From Embleya scabrispora DSM 41855 (lineage in GTDB: Bacteria; Actinomycetota; Actinomycetes; Streptomycetales; Streptomycetaceae): a stretch of DNA of 64,000 nt. Shown piece by piece: positions 17,251 through 26,594 of this stretch (within the stretch, counting starts at the first letter, position 1; each line of letters begins with the position of its first letter). Where the stretch lies: NCBI RefSeq assembly GCF_000372745.1, contig NZ_KB889629.1, forward strand, positions 124,049 through 188,048, given 5' to 3'. The notes beneath the pieces are model-generated. The model ran no database searches and was not told where the DNA came from. It worked only from the letters and a program-made list of their open reading frames with translations. The position numbers and the translations under genes are program-made.

Positions 17251-19797
17251 TTACCGCGCGTCGCGCGCCTGCGCCCGAAGCGCCCGCGCCACCCCGTCGC
17301 GGCTCTCCACCACCAGGCGCCGCAGTCCCGCCGGGTGCTCGGCGCCCGCGAGCCACGCGTCGGTGCGGTCCAAGGTGTCCCGGTCGACCTGGAGGGTCGG
17401 GTACAGGCCGATCACGATCTGCTGGGCGATCTCGTTGGTGCGGGTCGCCCAGACGTCCGCGATCGCGGCGAAGTACCGCTCGGTGTAGGCCGCGAGCAGG
17501 TCGCGCTGGGCCGGCTGGACGAAGCCGCCGATCACCGCCGCCTGGATCGCGTTGGGCAGCGCGTCGGATTCGACGACCGACGCCCATGCCTCGTCCTTGG
17601 CCGCGGTCGTCGGCCGCGCCGCCCGCGCCGCGGCCGCGTGCCGGCGGCCGGCCGCGGTGGAGTCGCGCTCCAACTCGGCATCCACGTCGGCGTCGCCGGC
17701 CACCCCGGTCGCGGACAGGCGCAGCAGCAGCGCCCAGCGCAGATCCGCGTCCACGGCCAGGCCCTCGACCTGCTCCGTGCCGTCGAGCAGACCGCGCAGG
17801 ATCGCCAGGTGGTCCTGGCGGGCCGCCACCGACGCCAGACAGCGCACCCAGGCCAACTGGTGGTCACTGCCCGGCTCGGCCGCGCGCAGGAAGCGCTCGG
17901 CCGCCACCGCCAGTTCGGCCAGCGAACGCTCGCGGTGCGCCGGGTCGGTGTACAGCTCCAGCGCGCTGGTGACCTGCCGCTGCAGCGACTGGACGATGTT
18001 GATGTCCTTTTCGCTGCCGGCGCCGGCCAGCACGAGCTTGAGGTAGTCGCTCGCCGCCATCTCCGCGTCGCGGGTCATGTCCCACGCCGCGGCCCAGCAC
18101 AGCGCACGCGGCAGCGGGTCGACGAACTCGCCGATCGCATCGGTGACGAAGGCGAGCGAGTCCTCGTCGAGCCGGATCTTGGTGTAGGTCAGGTCGTCGT
18201 CGTTGAGCAGCACCACGTCCGGCCGGGCCCGGCCGACCAGGTCCGCGACCTCGGTCCGGGCTCCGGCGATGTCCAGCTCCAGTCGGTGGGTGCGGACCAG
18301 GCCCGCGTCGGTGCGGTCGTAGAAGCCGATCGCGATCCGGTGCGAGCGCAGCGTCGGCCACGCCTGGGGAGCCTCCTGCACCACCGCGAAGGAGGTGATC
18401 ACGCCGTCCGAGGAGGTTTCGATCGCGGGCCGCAGGGTGTTCACGCCCGCGGTCTCCAGCCACTCGCGCGACCACGCCTTCAGGTCCCGGCCCGAGGTCT
18501 CCTCCAGTGCGCCGAGCAGGTCGGCCAGCCGGCTGTTGCCCCACGCGTGCTTCTTGAAGTACGTCCGTACGCCCGCGAAGAAGTTCTCGCTGCCCACGTA
18601 GGCGACCAGCTGCTTGAGCACCGAGGCGCCCTTGGCGTAGGTGATGCCGTCGAAGTTGACCTCGACGTCCTCCAGGTCCCGGATGTCGGCGAAGATCGGG
18701 TGGGTGGAGGGCAGTTGGTCCTGCCGGTAGGCCCAGGTCTTCATCCGGTTGCCGAACGTGGCCCAGGCGTGCGACCACCGGGTCACCTCGGCCTGGCAGC
18801 GCACCGACGCGTAGGTGGCGAACGACTCGTTCAGCCACAGGTCGTCCCACCACTGCATGGTGACCAGGTCGCCGAACCACATGTGGGCGAGCTCGTGCAG
18901 GATGGTCTCCGCACGCGTCTCGTACGACGTGTCGGTGACCTTGGAGCGGAAGACGTAGTCCTCCAGGATCGTCACGCAGCCCGCGTTCTCCATCGCGCCC
19001 GCGTTGTACTCCGGCACGAAGAGCTGGTCGTACTTGGCGAACGGGTACGCGAAGTCGAACTGCTTCAGGAAGTAGTCGAAGCCCTGCTTGGTGACGTCGA
19101 AGATGTTGTTCGCGTCCAGGAACGGTGCGAGCGAGGACCGGCAATAGACGCCGAGCGGGACGACCGTGCCGTCCGCGGCGGTGTAGCTGTCCTGTACCGC
19201 GTGGTAGTGACCGGCCACCAGTGCGGTGATGTACGTGGAGATCCTGGGCGTCGGCTCGAACGCCCACACCGAGGTGCCGTCGGCACCGGCCGTGGGCTGG
19301 GGGGTGGGCGAGCAGGAGACCACGTGCCACTCGCTCGGCGCGCTGATCGTGAAGGCGAAGGTGGCCTTGAGGTCCGGCTGTTCGAAGTTGGCGAAGACCC
19401 GACGTGCGTCGGCCACCTCGAACTGGGTGTAGAGGTAGGTCTTGCCGTCCACCGGGTCGACGAAGCGGTGCAGGCCCTCGCCGGTGTTCATGTACGCGCA
19501 GGACGCGACCACCCGCAGCTCGTTGCTCTCGGCGAGGTCGGTCAGCGCGATCCGGCTGTCCGCGTACACCGAGGCGACGTCGAGCGCCTTGCCGTTGAGG
19601 GTGATCTCGTGCACCTCGGGGGCGATCAGATCGACGAACGTGCTCGCGCCCGGTTCGCCGCAGCCGAACTTCAGCACGGTCGTGGACGGGAACGTCGCAC
19701 CGGTGCCGGTCAGGTCGAGGGTGATGTCGTACGAGTCGACGGACAGGATCCGGGCCCGCTCGCGGGCTTCGTCACGCGTCAGGTTGGTTCCGGGCAC
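17251..19797 (-). CDS. pepN: aminopeptidase N (M1), first tandem copy
   Basis: An 848-residue zinc aminopeptidase that removes N-terminal residues from peptides in the cytoplasm. The exopeptidase motif is GAMEN (in YNAGAMENAG) and the zinc site is HELAHMWFGD with the third ligand Glu in NESFA. The C-terminal ERAP1-like helical domain is complete. GTG start with AAGGAG eight bases upstream. The upstream neighbour, only 90 bp away in the same direction, is a full-length paralogue, so this pair is a tandem duplication. Confidence 0.93.
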   Translation of the reverse strand: MPGTNLTRDEARERARILSVDSYDITLDLTGTGATFPSTTVLKFGCGEPGASTFVDLIAPEVHEITLNGKALDVASVYADSRIALTDLAESNELRVVASCAYMNTGEGLHRFVDPVDGKTYLYTQFEVADARRVFANFEQPDLKATFAFTISAPSEWHVVSCSPTPQPTAGADGTSVWAFEPTPRISTYITALVAGHYHAVQDSYTAADGTVVPLGVYCRSSLAPFLDANNIFDVTKQGFDYFLKQFDFAYPFAKYDQLFVPEYNAGAMENAGCVTILEDYVFRSKVTDTSYETRAETILHELAHMWFGDLVTMQWWDDLWLNESFATYASVRCQAEVTRWSHAWATFGNRMKTWAYRQDQLPSTHPIFADIRDLEDVEVNFDGITYAKGASVLKQLVAYVGSENFFAGVRTYFKKHAWGNSRLADLLGALEETSGRDLKAWSREWLETAGVNTLRPAIETSSDGVITSFAVVQEAPQAWPTLRSHRIAIGFYDRTDAGLVRTHRLELDIAGARTEVADLVGRARPDVVLLNDDDLTYTKIRLDEDSLAFVTDAIGEFVDPLPRALCWAAAWDMTRDAEMAASDYLKLVLAGAGSEKDINIVQSLQRQVTSALELYTDPAHRERSLAELAVAAERFLRAAEPGSDHQLAWVRCLASVAARQDHLAILRGLLDGTEQVEGLAVDADLRWALLLRLSATGVAGDADVDAELERDSTAAGRRHAAAARAARPTTAAKDEAWASVVESDALPNAIQAAVIGGFVQPAQRDLLAAYTERYFAAIADVWATRTNEIAQQIVIGLYPTLQVDRDTLDRTDAWLAGAEHPAGLRRLVVESRDGVARALRAQARDAR

Positions 19798-19887
19798 GCT
19801 GCGCTCCTTGTGGGATGGGCGCCGCCGGGGAAGGGCGGCCGACGGTTCGGACCCGCTCGGGATGGGGGCGGGGTCCGAGAGGGTGGT

Positions 19888-22431
19888 TCAGTTCCGCTGG
19901 TCGCTCTTGCGAGCCTCGAGCGCTCGGGACACGTCGTCGCGGCATTCCAGGACCAACCGGCGCAGCGCCGGCACCGGCTCGGTCGCGGCCAGCCAGTCGT
20001 CGGTGCGCCGCAGCGTGTCGGTGTCGATCCGACCCGACGGGTACAGGCCGACCACGACTCGGCGGGCGATCTCGATCGAGCGGTCCTGCCACACCGGTGC
20101 GATAGCGGCGAAGTAGCGATCGGTGTACGGGTCGGTCAGCTCCTCCTGCCCGGGCGTCGCGAAGCCCGCGATGACCGCGTTGAGCATCGCGTTGGGCAGT
20201 TCGTCGGTCTCCACCACGAGCCGCCACGCCTCGGCTTTGGCCTCGGGCGTGGGGCGCGCGGCGCGGCATTCGATCGCGTGCCGATGACCCGCCGCGGTGC
20301 CGTCGCGCTCGAGTTCGGCCGCGATGTCGGGCTCGTCGGCGGCACCGCCCGCGCACAACGCGCGCAACATCGCCCAGCGCAACTCGGTGTCCACGGTCAG
20401 CCCGGCGACCTCCTGGTCACCGGTCAACAGGTCACGCAGGAAGGCGAGTTCCTCGGGCGTGGTGGAGGCCGAGGCCAGGCAGCGGGCCCAGGCCAGCTGG
20501 TGGTCGCCGCCCGGGTCCGCGGCCCGCAGCTCGGTCAGCGAGCCGACCGCGAGCCGTCGCAGGCCCTCGGCTCGGAAGGCCGGGTCGGTGTAGCGGTCCA
20601 GGCCGGTCTTGACCTGTACCTGGAGCTTTTGCACCACGCCCACGTCGCTCTCCCGACCCGCGTGCCGCAGCACCAGGGCCAGGTAGTCGCGCGCGGGCAG
20701 TTCGCCGTCCCGGGTCATGTCCCACGCCGCGCCCCAGCAGAGCGCGCGGGCGAGCGAGGAGTCGAACTCGCCGAGCGAGTCGAGCACCGCCTGCCAGGAC
20801 CGCGGGTCGAAGCGCACCTTCGCGTAGGTGAGGTCGTCGTCGTTGAGCAGGATCAGCGGCGTGCGGACGCGGCCGACCAGCTCGGGCACCTCGGTACGGG
20901 CGCCGATCACGTCCACCTCGACCCGAGCGACCCGCCCGGCGCCGTCGTACAGGCCGATCGCGATCCGGTGCGGGCGCAGCGTCGGGAATCCGGGCGCGGC
21001 CTCCTGGAGCACCGCGAACGAGGTGATCACGCCGTTCGTGTCGGTCTCGATCGCCGGGCGCAGCGTGTTCACGCCGGAGGTCTCCAGCCAGTCCGCCGAC
21101 CAGGACTTGAGGTCGCGGCCGGAGGTCTCCTCCAGCGCGGAGAGGAAGTCGGCGAGGGTGGTGTTGCCCCACGCGTGCTTCTCGAAGTACGACCGGGCAC
21201 CCGCGAAGAACTCGTCCTCGCCCACGTAGGCGACCAGTTGCTTGAGCACCGAGGCGCCCTTGGCGTAGGTGATCCCGTCGAAGTTGAGCTTGGCGTCCTC
21301 CAGGTCGTTGATCACCGCCACGATCGGGTGGGTGGTGGGCAACTGGTCCTGGCGGTACGCCCAGTCCTTGCGGCGGGCGGCGAAGCTGGTCCAGGCGTCG
21401 GTCCAGCGGGTCGCCACGCCCTGCGAGTACGAGCCCATGAAGTCCGCGAAGGACTCCTTCAGCCACAGGTCGTCCCACCAGCGCGGGGTGACCAGGTCGC
21501 CGAACCACATGTGCGCCATCTCGTGCAGGATCACGCAGGCGCGGTTCTCGTACGCCGAGTCGGTGACCTTGGAGCGGAAGATGAAGTCCTCGGTGAAGGT
21601 GACCGCGCCCGGGTTCTCCATCGCGCCGAGGTTGTACTCGGGTACGAAGAGTTGGTCGTACTTCCCGAACGGATACGGGAAGTCGAACCGGTCGTGGAAC
21701 AGGTCCAGGCCCTGCCGGGTGACCTCGAAGATCTCCTCGTGGTCGAACGCCTCGGCCAGCGACGCGCGGCAGAACCCGCCGAGCGGGACGACCAGGCCGT
21801 TCGGACCGGTGTAGGTGTCGAAGACCGCGTGATAGGGGCCGGCCACGACCGCCGTCAGGTAGGTGGAGATGCGCGGCGTCGGCGCGAAGTCCCAGCGCGC
21901 GACCCCCTCGCGGACCGGCACCGGCTCCGGCGTGGTCGAGTTCGACACCACGTGCCAGTCGGCCGGCGCGGTCACCGAGAACCGGAACGCGGCCTTGAGG
22001 TCCGGCTGTTCGAAGTTGGCGAAGACTCGGCGCGAGTCGGCCGGTTCGTACTGGGTGTAGAGGTAGACCCGATCGTCGACCGGGTCGACGAAGCGGTGCA
22101 GGCCCTCGCCGGTGCGGCTGTAGGCGCACGACGCGACCACTCGCAGTTCGTTGGCCCCCTCGACCAGGTCGTCGAGCAGTACGCGGGTGCCGTCGAAGAC
22201 CTGTGCGGGGTCGAGCGCGCGGCCGTTGAGCACGACCTCGTGGACGTCCGGGGCGAGCAGGTCCACGAACGTGGCCGCACCCGCCTCACGGCAGCCGAAA
22301 CGGAGCACCGTCTCGGAGCGGAACGTCTCCGTGCTGTCGGTGGTGACATCGAGCCTGACGTCGTAGTCCTCGACGCTCAGGATCCGGGCCCGCGTGCGGG
22401 CCTCCTCGCGGGTCAGATTCCTGCCGGGCAC
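19888..22431 (-). CDS. pepN2: aminopeptidase N (M1), second tandem copy
   Basis: An 847-residue M1 aminopeptidase closely similar to the downstream copy along its full length, for example in the segments TSGRDLK, VNTLRPAIET and LNDDDLTY. All catalytic motifs are intact: GAMEN (in YNLGAMENPG), HEMAHMWFGD and the Glu ligand in KESFAD. Differences in the segment around the zinc-ligand Glu (LKESFADF against LNESFATY) and in the C-terminal domain suggest altered substrate choice. It is first in the probable two-gene operon; the divergent gap of 317 bp upstream should hold its promoter. Confidence 0.92.
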   Translation of the reverse strand: MPGRNLTREEARTRARILSVEDYDVRLDVTTDSTETFRSETVLRFGCREAGAATFVDLLAPDVHEVVLNGRALDPAQVFDGTRVLLDDLVEGANELRVVASCAYSRTGEGLHRFVDPVDDRVYLYTQYEPADSRRVFANFEQPDLKAAFRFSVTAPADWHVVSNSTTPEPVPVREGVARWDFAPTPRISTYLTAVVAGPYHAVFDTYTGPNGLVVPLGGFCRASLAEAFDHEEIFEVTRQGLDLFHDRFDFPYPFGKYDQLFVPEYNLGAMENPGAVTFTEDFIFRSKVTDSAYENRACVILHEMAHMWFGDLVTPRWWDDLWLKESFADFMGSYSQGVATRWTDAWTSFAARRKDWAYRQDQLPTTHPIVAVINDLEDAKLNFDGITYAKGASVLKQLVAYVGEDEFFAGARSYFEKHAWGNTTLADFLSALEETSGRDLKSWSADWLETSGVNTLRPAIETDTNGVITSFAVLQEAAPGFPTLRPHRIAIGLYDGAGRVARVEVDVIGARTEVPELVGRVRTPLILLNDDDLTYAKVRFDPRSWQAVLDSLGEFDSSLARALCWGAAWDMTRDGELPARDYLALVLRHAGRESDVGVVQKLQVQVKTGLDRYTDPAFRAEGLRRLAVGSLTELRAADPGGDHQLAWARCLASASTTPEELAFLRDLLTGDQEVAGLTVDTELRWAMLRALCAGGAADEPDIAAELERDGTAAGHRHAIECRAARPTPEAKAEAWRLVVETDELPNAMLNAVIAGFATPGQEELTDPYTDRYFAAIAPVWQDRSIEIARRVVVGLYPSGRIDTDTLRRTDDWLAATEPVPALRRLVLECRDDVSRALEARKSDQRN

Positions 22432-22748
22432 TGGATCACTCCCTGGTTGGCTGCGGTCCGGGCGATCCTTTCACGGCGGGGGCGGCTGTGTCGGCCCGGT
22501 TCTCGGCCGGATCCCGCGCCCGATTTCCCGGCCGGGGCGCCGGTCGCCGGTCGGGTGCCGGCCCGCGGCGGCAGGATTGTCTCGATCCGCAGGAATGGCG
22601 CGGTGCGGTCGGGGGTTGCACAGTCATCGACGGCCGGACCGCCGTGCGGCGGCGCGACCCCGGATGCAGCGCGGAGGGCGCGAGGCATCGCGCGGCCGGG
22701 CGCGAGAGACATTGCGAAAACCAAGGCATCAGCATCGAGAGGACCGCA
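22432..22748. other. divergent intergenic region
   Basis: This 317-bp gap separates the minus-strand pepN2 from the plus-strand DsbA-like gene. It must contain two divergent promoters. I see no clear consensus promoter, repeat or ORF; GAGAGG before 22749 is the RBS of the plus-strand gene. Confidence 0.5.
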
Positions 22749-23378
22749 GTGACCACCAAGGACAACGGATCCGCCCGCGACATAGCGCACTTCTGGTTCG
22801 ACCCGCTGTGTCCGTGGGCGTGGATGACGTCGCGTTGGATGCTCGAGGTGGAGAAGATTCGCCCCGTGGACGTGCAGTGGCACGTGATGAGCCTGTCCGT
22901 GCTCAACAGCGGTCGGGACGACATCCCGGATGCCTACAAGGAGATGCTGGAGCGCGGCTGGGGCCCGGTGCGGGTGTGTATCGCCGCCGAGCAGCGGTTC
23001 GGCAACGAGGTGCTGCTGCCGCTCTACACCGCGCTGGGCAACCGCCGGCACCCGGGCGGCGAGGAGTTCTCCCGCGAGATGATCGAAGCCGCGCTGACCG
23101 AGGCCGGGCTGCCCACCGAACTCGCCGACGCCGCCGACTCGACCGAGTACGACGAGGCGCTGATCAAGTCGCACCACGACGGCATGGACCGGGTGGGCAT
23201 GGACGTCGGCACCCCGGTGATCAGCGTCAACGGTGTGTCGTTCTTCGGTCCGGTGGTGACGCCGGCGCCCAAGGGTGAGGACGCGGGCAAGCTGTGGGAC
23301 GGCGTGGTGCTGGTCGCGGGCACGCCGGGCTTCTTCGAGATCAAGCGCACCCGTGACCAGGGGCCGATCTTCGACTGA
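22749..23378 (+). CDS. DsbA-fold mycothiol-dependent nitroreductase-like protein
   Basis: A 209-residue thioredoxin/DsbA-fold protein closely resembling mycobacterial Rv2466c, a mycothiol-dependent reductase. Shared features are FWFDPLCPW, SRWMLEVEKIR and FFGPV, and the ending FFEIKRTR. The active site is CPWA (Cys21, Ala24) instead of the CPWC of Rv2466c, so only the nucleophilic Cys remains. A monothiol mechanism through a mixed disulphide with mycothiol is the natural inference. Cytoplasmic, no signal peptide. GTG start with GAGAGG upstream. Confidence 0.85.
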   Translation: MTTKDNGSARDIAHFWFDPLCPWAWMTSRWMLEVEKIRPVDVQWHVMSLSVLNSGRDDIPDAYKEMLERGWGPVRVCIAAEQRFGNEVLLPLYTALGNRRHPGGEEFSREMIEAALTEAGLPTELADAADSTEYDEALIKSHHDGMDRVGMDVGTPVISVNGVSFFGPVVTPAPKGEDAGKLWDGVVLVAGTPGFFEIKRTRDQGPIFD

Positions 23379-23450
23379 TCGGTTTCGACTGACCGGATGA
23401 AACCTGTCGGTTCCCTCTCGGAATCTACTACAAAGCAAAGCAAAGCTAAT

Positions 23451-23456
23451 TAATCT
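23451..23456 (+). promoter_or_regulatory. -10 element TAATCT for a leaderless gene
   Basis: TAATCT ends six bases before ATG 23463. It lies in an unusually A/T-rich patch (23425-23462) that also contains three AAAGC units. Confidence 0.5.
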
Positions 23457-23462
23457 GGATAA

Positions 23463-24173
23463 ATGACGGCTCCGGAACGCCAGAGCAGCGTGATCCACAC
23501 CTCCCGTACCGGGCGGCCGGACCCACGCACGCCCAACGGCAATGCCCCCTACGGCTCCCTCATGCCGCGGCTGCGCGATCGCGCGCTCGCCTTCGGGCTG
23601 TGCGCGGTCGTGCCGCTGTGGCGGTGTGTGGGACTGCGCACGGGAGCCGCCTTGTTGCGGCACTACCTGATCGGGCGCGGCGCGCCGTTCGTGATCGATC
23701 CGACCCAGCCGCTGCGGGCCAAGCCGTTTCGCCGCGCGGCGCTCACCCACTTCGAGGAGTGGTGGGCGCTCGCGGCGATCCGCTGGCACGACAGCGGCGG
23801 CATCGAGAGCGTCTTCGAGACCACCACGCACTGGCACGGGGTGCTGATTCGGCGCGCGGACGACACCGACTGGTGGCTGGCCATGCGCGGCCTGCAATAT
23901 CGGATCACCGGCCGGATCGAGGTGTTGCCCGGCGGGACCGCGATCCCGGGCTCGCCGGTGTTGCCCGACGTGCGGTTGGTGTATCGGGTCGAGGTGTACA
24001 AGGACTGGGGTTTCGACAAGGGCGCGGGTGAGTACGGAGTGTCCTTCACGCCGCTCGCGCGCCTGCACGAGGTCGGTCTGGCCCGCGAATTCCCGGTCAC
24101 CGGCCGGAGCGGCGAACTGGTGTGGACCTCGAACGGGCCGCACGGCGTCGAGAGCCGGGCCCTCGCGGGCTGA
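23463..24173 (+). CDS. unrecognised 236-residue protein
   Basis: I do not recognise this protein. It has a disordered first 30 residues, a weakly hydrophobic stretch ([12 protein letters not shown]) and a mixed alpha/beta region with many Trp and His residues ([21 protein letters not shown]). The C-terminal half contains a segment like [13 protein letters not shown]. No catalytic motif is obvious. It lies between a thiol reductase and an aldehyde dehydrogenase in the same direction but has its own A/T-rich promoter. Codon use is normal for the genome, so recent transfer is not indicated. Confidence 0.6.
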   Translation: MTAPERQSSVIHTSRTGRPDPRTPNGNAPYGSLMPRLRDRALAFGLCAVVPLWRCVGLRTGAALLRHYLIGRGAPFVIDPTQPLRAKPFRRAALTHFEEWWALAAIRWHDSGGIESVFETTTHWHGVLIRRADDTDWWLAMRGLQYRITGRIEVLPGGTAIPGSPVLPDVRLVYRVEVYKDWGFDKGAGEYGVSFTPLARLHEVGLAREFPVTGRSGELVWTSNGPHGVESRALAG

Positions 24174-24358
24174 ACCCGTGCGATCGCCGCACGGTGACCT
24201 GTGCGGTCGCGGTTTCGGTGTGGCGAAATCGGGGCGGCCCGGCCCTGGGGATTGCACACGTGTCGACGTACTCTCGGCGGGTGCCGCGGCCGAGCACCGG
24301 TGAACGCTGCCGGCCGCGGCGCCATGTCCCAGTGGCAAGCGGCGAGGAGTTCGGCGGC

Positions 24359-25756
24359 ATGACCAAGGCTTACGACACGATCTACATCGACGGCGCGTGG
24401 ACGGCGCCCTCGTCGACCGAGACCATCGACGTCGTCGACCCGAACACCGAGCGGGTGGTGGCGACCGTGCCGCAGTGCACGCCCGCCGATGTGGACCTGG
24501 CCGTGGCCGCCGCCAGGCGCGCCTTTCCCGGGTGGGCGGCGACCCCGCCGGCCGAGCGGGCCGCGCTGCTCGCGAAGGCGCGGGATCTGCTCGCCGAGCG
24601 CTCGGCCGAGATGACCGAGGTGATCATCGCGGACATGGGCGCCCCGGAGGCCCTGGTCGAGCGGGTGCACCTGGGTCTGCCGCTGGTCGTGCTGGGCAGC
24701 TACGTCGAGCTGGCCGCCGAGTTCGAGTGGGAGGAGACCATCGGCTCCTCGCTGGTGGTGCGCGAACCGGTCGGCGTGGTCGGGGCGATCACCCCGTGGA
24801 ACTTCCCGCTGCACCAGATCACCAACAAGCTGGGGCCGGCCCTGGTCGCCGGCTGCACCGTGGTGCTCAAGGCCAGCGAGGTCGCGCCGCAGGCCGCGCA
24901 CCTGTTCTTCGAGATCCTGCACGACGCGGGCTTCCCGGCGGGCGTGGTCAACCTGGTCTCCGGCACCGGCCCGGTGGTCGGCGAGGCGATCGCCTCGCAC
25001 CCGGACGTGGACATGATCTCGTTCACCGGCTCGACCCGGGCCGGCACGCGCGTGTCCGAGCTCGCCTCCGCCACGGTCAAGCGGGTCGCGCTCGAACTCG
25101 GCGGCAAGTCCGCCAACGTGATCCTGCCCGGCGCCGACCTGGAGAAGGCGGTGCGCGCGGGCATCGGCGGCGCGTACCGCAACAGCGGTCAGACATGCAG
25201 TGCGCTGACCCGGATGCTGGTGCACCGCGACGACCTGCCGCGCGCGGTCGAGGTCGCGGCGGAGGCCGCGCAGGCGATGACCGGCAAGCTCGGCCCGCTG
25301 GTGAACGCGACCCAGTTCGAGCGGGTGCGCGGCTACATCGCCAAGGGCGTCGAGGAGGGCGCGACCCTGGTGACCGGTGGCACGGACCTGCCCGAGGGCG
25401 TGGAGATCGGCTACCACGTGCGGCCCACGGTCTTTACGGACGTGACCGGCGACATGACGATCGCGCGCGAGGAGATCTTCGGCCCGGTGTTGTCGATCCT
25501 GCCCTACGACACCGAGGAGGAGGCCGAGCGGATCGCCAACGACACCCCCTACGGCCTGTCCGGCGCGGTGTGGGGACCGAGCCGGGAGGCCGCGGTGGCG
25601 TTCGCGCGCAGGCTGCGTACCGGCCAGGTGGAGATCAACGGCGGCGCGTTCAACCCGCTTGCCCCGTTCGGCGGTTACAAGCAGTCGGGCAATGGGCGCG
25701 AGCTGGGCCGATTCGGCTTGGAGGAGTACCTGGAGGTCAAGTCGCTGCAACTGTGA
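24359..25756 (+). CDS. NAD(P)-dependent aldehyde dehydrogenase
   Basis: A 465-residue ALDH-superfamily enzyme. The catalytic Cys is in SGQTCSA, the general base Glu in LELGGKS and the oxyanion Asn in TPWNFP; the cofactor segment has FTGSTRAG. It oxidises an aldehyde to the acid in the cytoplasm; substrate not determinable. The ATG at 24359 follows GCGAGGAG by about 10 bases. A strong inverted repeat lies 39 bp beyond its stop, before bioY. Confidence 0.92.
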   Translation: MTKAYDTIYIDGAWTAPSSTETIDVVDPNTERVVATVPQCTPADVDLAVAAARRAFPGWAATPPAERAALLAKARDLLAERSAEMTEVIIADMGAPEALVERVHLGLPLVVLGSYVELAAEFEWEETIGSSLVVREPVGVVGAITPWNFPLHQITNKLGPALVAGCTVVLKASEVAPQAAHLFFEILHDAGFPAGVVNLVSGTGPVVGEAIASHPDVDMISFTGSTRAGTRVSELASATVKRVALELGGKSANVILPGADLEKAVRAGIGGAYRNSGQTCSALTRMLVHRDDLPRAVEVAAEAAQAMTGKLGPLVNATQFERVRGYIAKGVEEGATLVTGGTDLPEGVEIGYHVRPTVFTDVTGDMTIAREEIFGPVLSILPYDTEEEAERIANDTPYGLSGAVWGPSREAAVAFARRLRTGQVEINGGAFNPLAPFGGYKQSGNGRELGRFGLEEYLEVKSLQL

Positions 25757-25794
25757 CGCGCGGGAAGCGTGACCCGGGATCGCCGCTTTCGGTG

Positions 25795-25832
25795 GTGTTC
25801 GACAAAGTACGGATCGGTACCTTGTCGGACAC
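25795..25832. promoter_or_regulatory. 16-bp inverted repeat upstream of bioY (candidate operator)
   Basis: The arms GTGTTCGACAAAGTAC (25795-25810) and GTACCTTGTCGGACAC (25817-25832) match as reverse complements at 14 of 16 positions across a 6-bp spacer. No T-run follows, so it is more like a regulator site than a terminator. Its position just before the bioY promoter suggests biotin-responsive control. Confidence 0.5.
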
Positions 25833-25860
25833 CCCCGTGATCGTTCGATGTCCGATTGGT

Positions 25861-25866
25861 TAAGTT
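25861..25866 (+). promoter_or_regulatory. -10-like TAAGTT before bioY
   Basis: TAAGTT lies 36 bp before the bioY start and 29 bp after the inverted repeat. A matching -35 was not identified. Confidence 0.35.
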
Positions 25867-25902
25867 CATCGGGTCCCGCAACCCAAGAGTGTGGAGTCCG
25901 CC

Positions 25903-26499
25903 GTGAGCACTGCCCTTCTCGATGCGCGCCGTCCCGTCCTGGCCGATCTGGTCCCGGCCCAGGTCTTCAAGGGCGCCGCCGTGCGCGACGCCGCGCTGGT
26001 CGTCGGCGCCTCCGCGTTCGTCGGCCTCGCCGCCCAGATCTCCGTCCCGGTGCCCGGCTCGCCGGTCCCGGTGACCGGTCAGACCTTCGCCGTGCTGCTC
26101 GCCGGCAGCGCGCTCGGCGCGTGGCGCGGGCTCGCCGCGATGGTGCTCTACCTGGGTCTGGGCGCGGCGGGCATGCCGTGGTTCGCGGAGGGCACCTCCG
26201 GCACCGGGTTCCCGACCCTGGGCTACGTGCTCGGCATGGTGCTCGCGGCGACCGTGGCCGGCTTCCTGGCCCAGCGCGGCACCGACCGCAGCCCGCTGCG
26301 CACCGCCGGCACGATGGTGCTGGGCAACGCGGTGATCTACGCGGCCGGCCTCACCTACCTCGCGCACGACCTGGGCATCTCGATGTCCCAGGCGTACGAG
26401 ATCGGCATGCGGAACTACCTCTTCGGCGACGCGGTCAAGATCGCCCTGGCGATGGCGCTGCTGCCCGCCGCCTGGAAGCTGGTCGGCCGGCGCGGCTGA
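25903..26499 (+). CDS. bioY: biotin transporter substrate-binding protein BioY
   Basis: A 198-residue integral membrane S component of the energy-coupling-factor biotin transporter. About six hydrophobic helices are seen. The conserved BioY segments VTGQTFAVLL, YLGLGAAGMPWF and FPTLGYVLG are present. It binds biotin; BioM/BioN or a shared ECF module would supply energy but neither is adjacent. GTG start at 25903 with GTGGAG seven bases before; a GTG four codons upstream is the alternative. Followed by a strong intrinsic terminator. Confidence 0.93.
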   Translation: MSTALLDARRPVLADLVPAQVFKGAAVRDAALVVGASAFVGLAAQISVPVPGSPVPVTGQTFAVLLAGSALGAWRGLAAMVLYLGLGAAGMPWFAEGTSGTGFPTLGYVLGMVLAATVAGFLAQRGTDRSPLRTAGTMVLGNAVIYAAGLTYLAHDLGISMSQAYEIGMRNYLFGDAVKIALAMALLPAAWKLVGRRG

Positions 26500-26512
26500 C
26501 GCCCGGTCACCG

Positions 26513-26559
26513 ATCGGACCCCGATTTCCCGCGCAGGGGAAGCGGGGTCCGATTTTTTT
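26513..26559 (+). terminator. intrinsic terminator with T-run after bioY
   Basis: ATCGGACCCCG (26513-26523) pairs perfectly with CGGGGTCCGAT (26543-26553). An inner TTCCC/GGGGAA extends the stem. Seven T residues follow, the best canonical terminator in the window. Confidence 0.9.
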
Positions 26560-26582
26560 GGCGGGTGGCACCCGAGGACGCC

Positions 26583-26588
26583 TAGTCT
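26583..26588 (+). promoter_or_regulatory. -10 element TAGTCT for a leaderless membrane gene
   Basis: TAGTCT ends six bases before ATG 26595. Confidence 0.5.
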
Positions 26589-26594
26589 CGTCTC

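Noticed and set aside
17161..22752. Very long plus-strand frame across the pepN pair
   Set aside because: It is antisense to two complete M1 aminopeptidases with catalytic motifs; the plus-strand translation has no domain.
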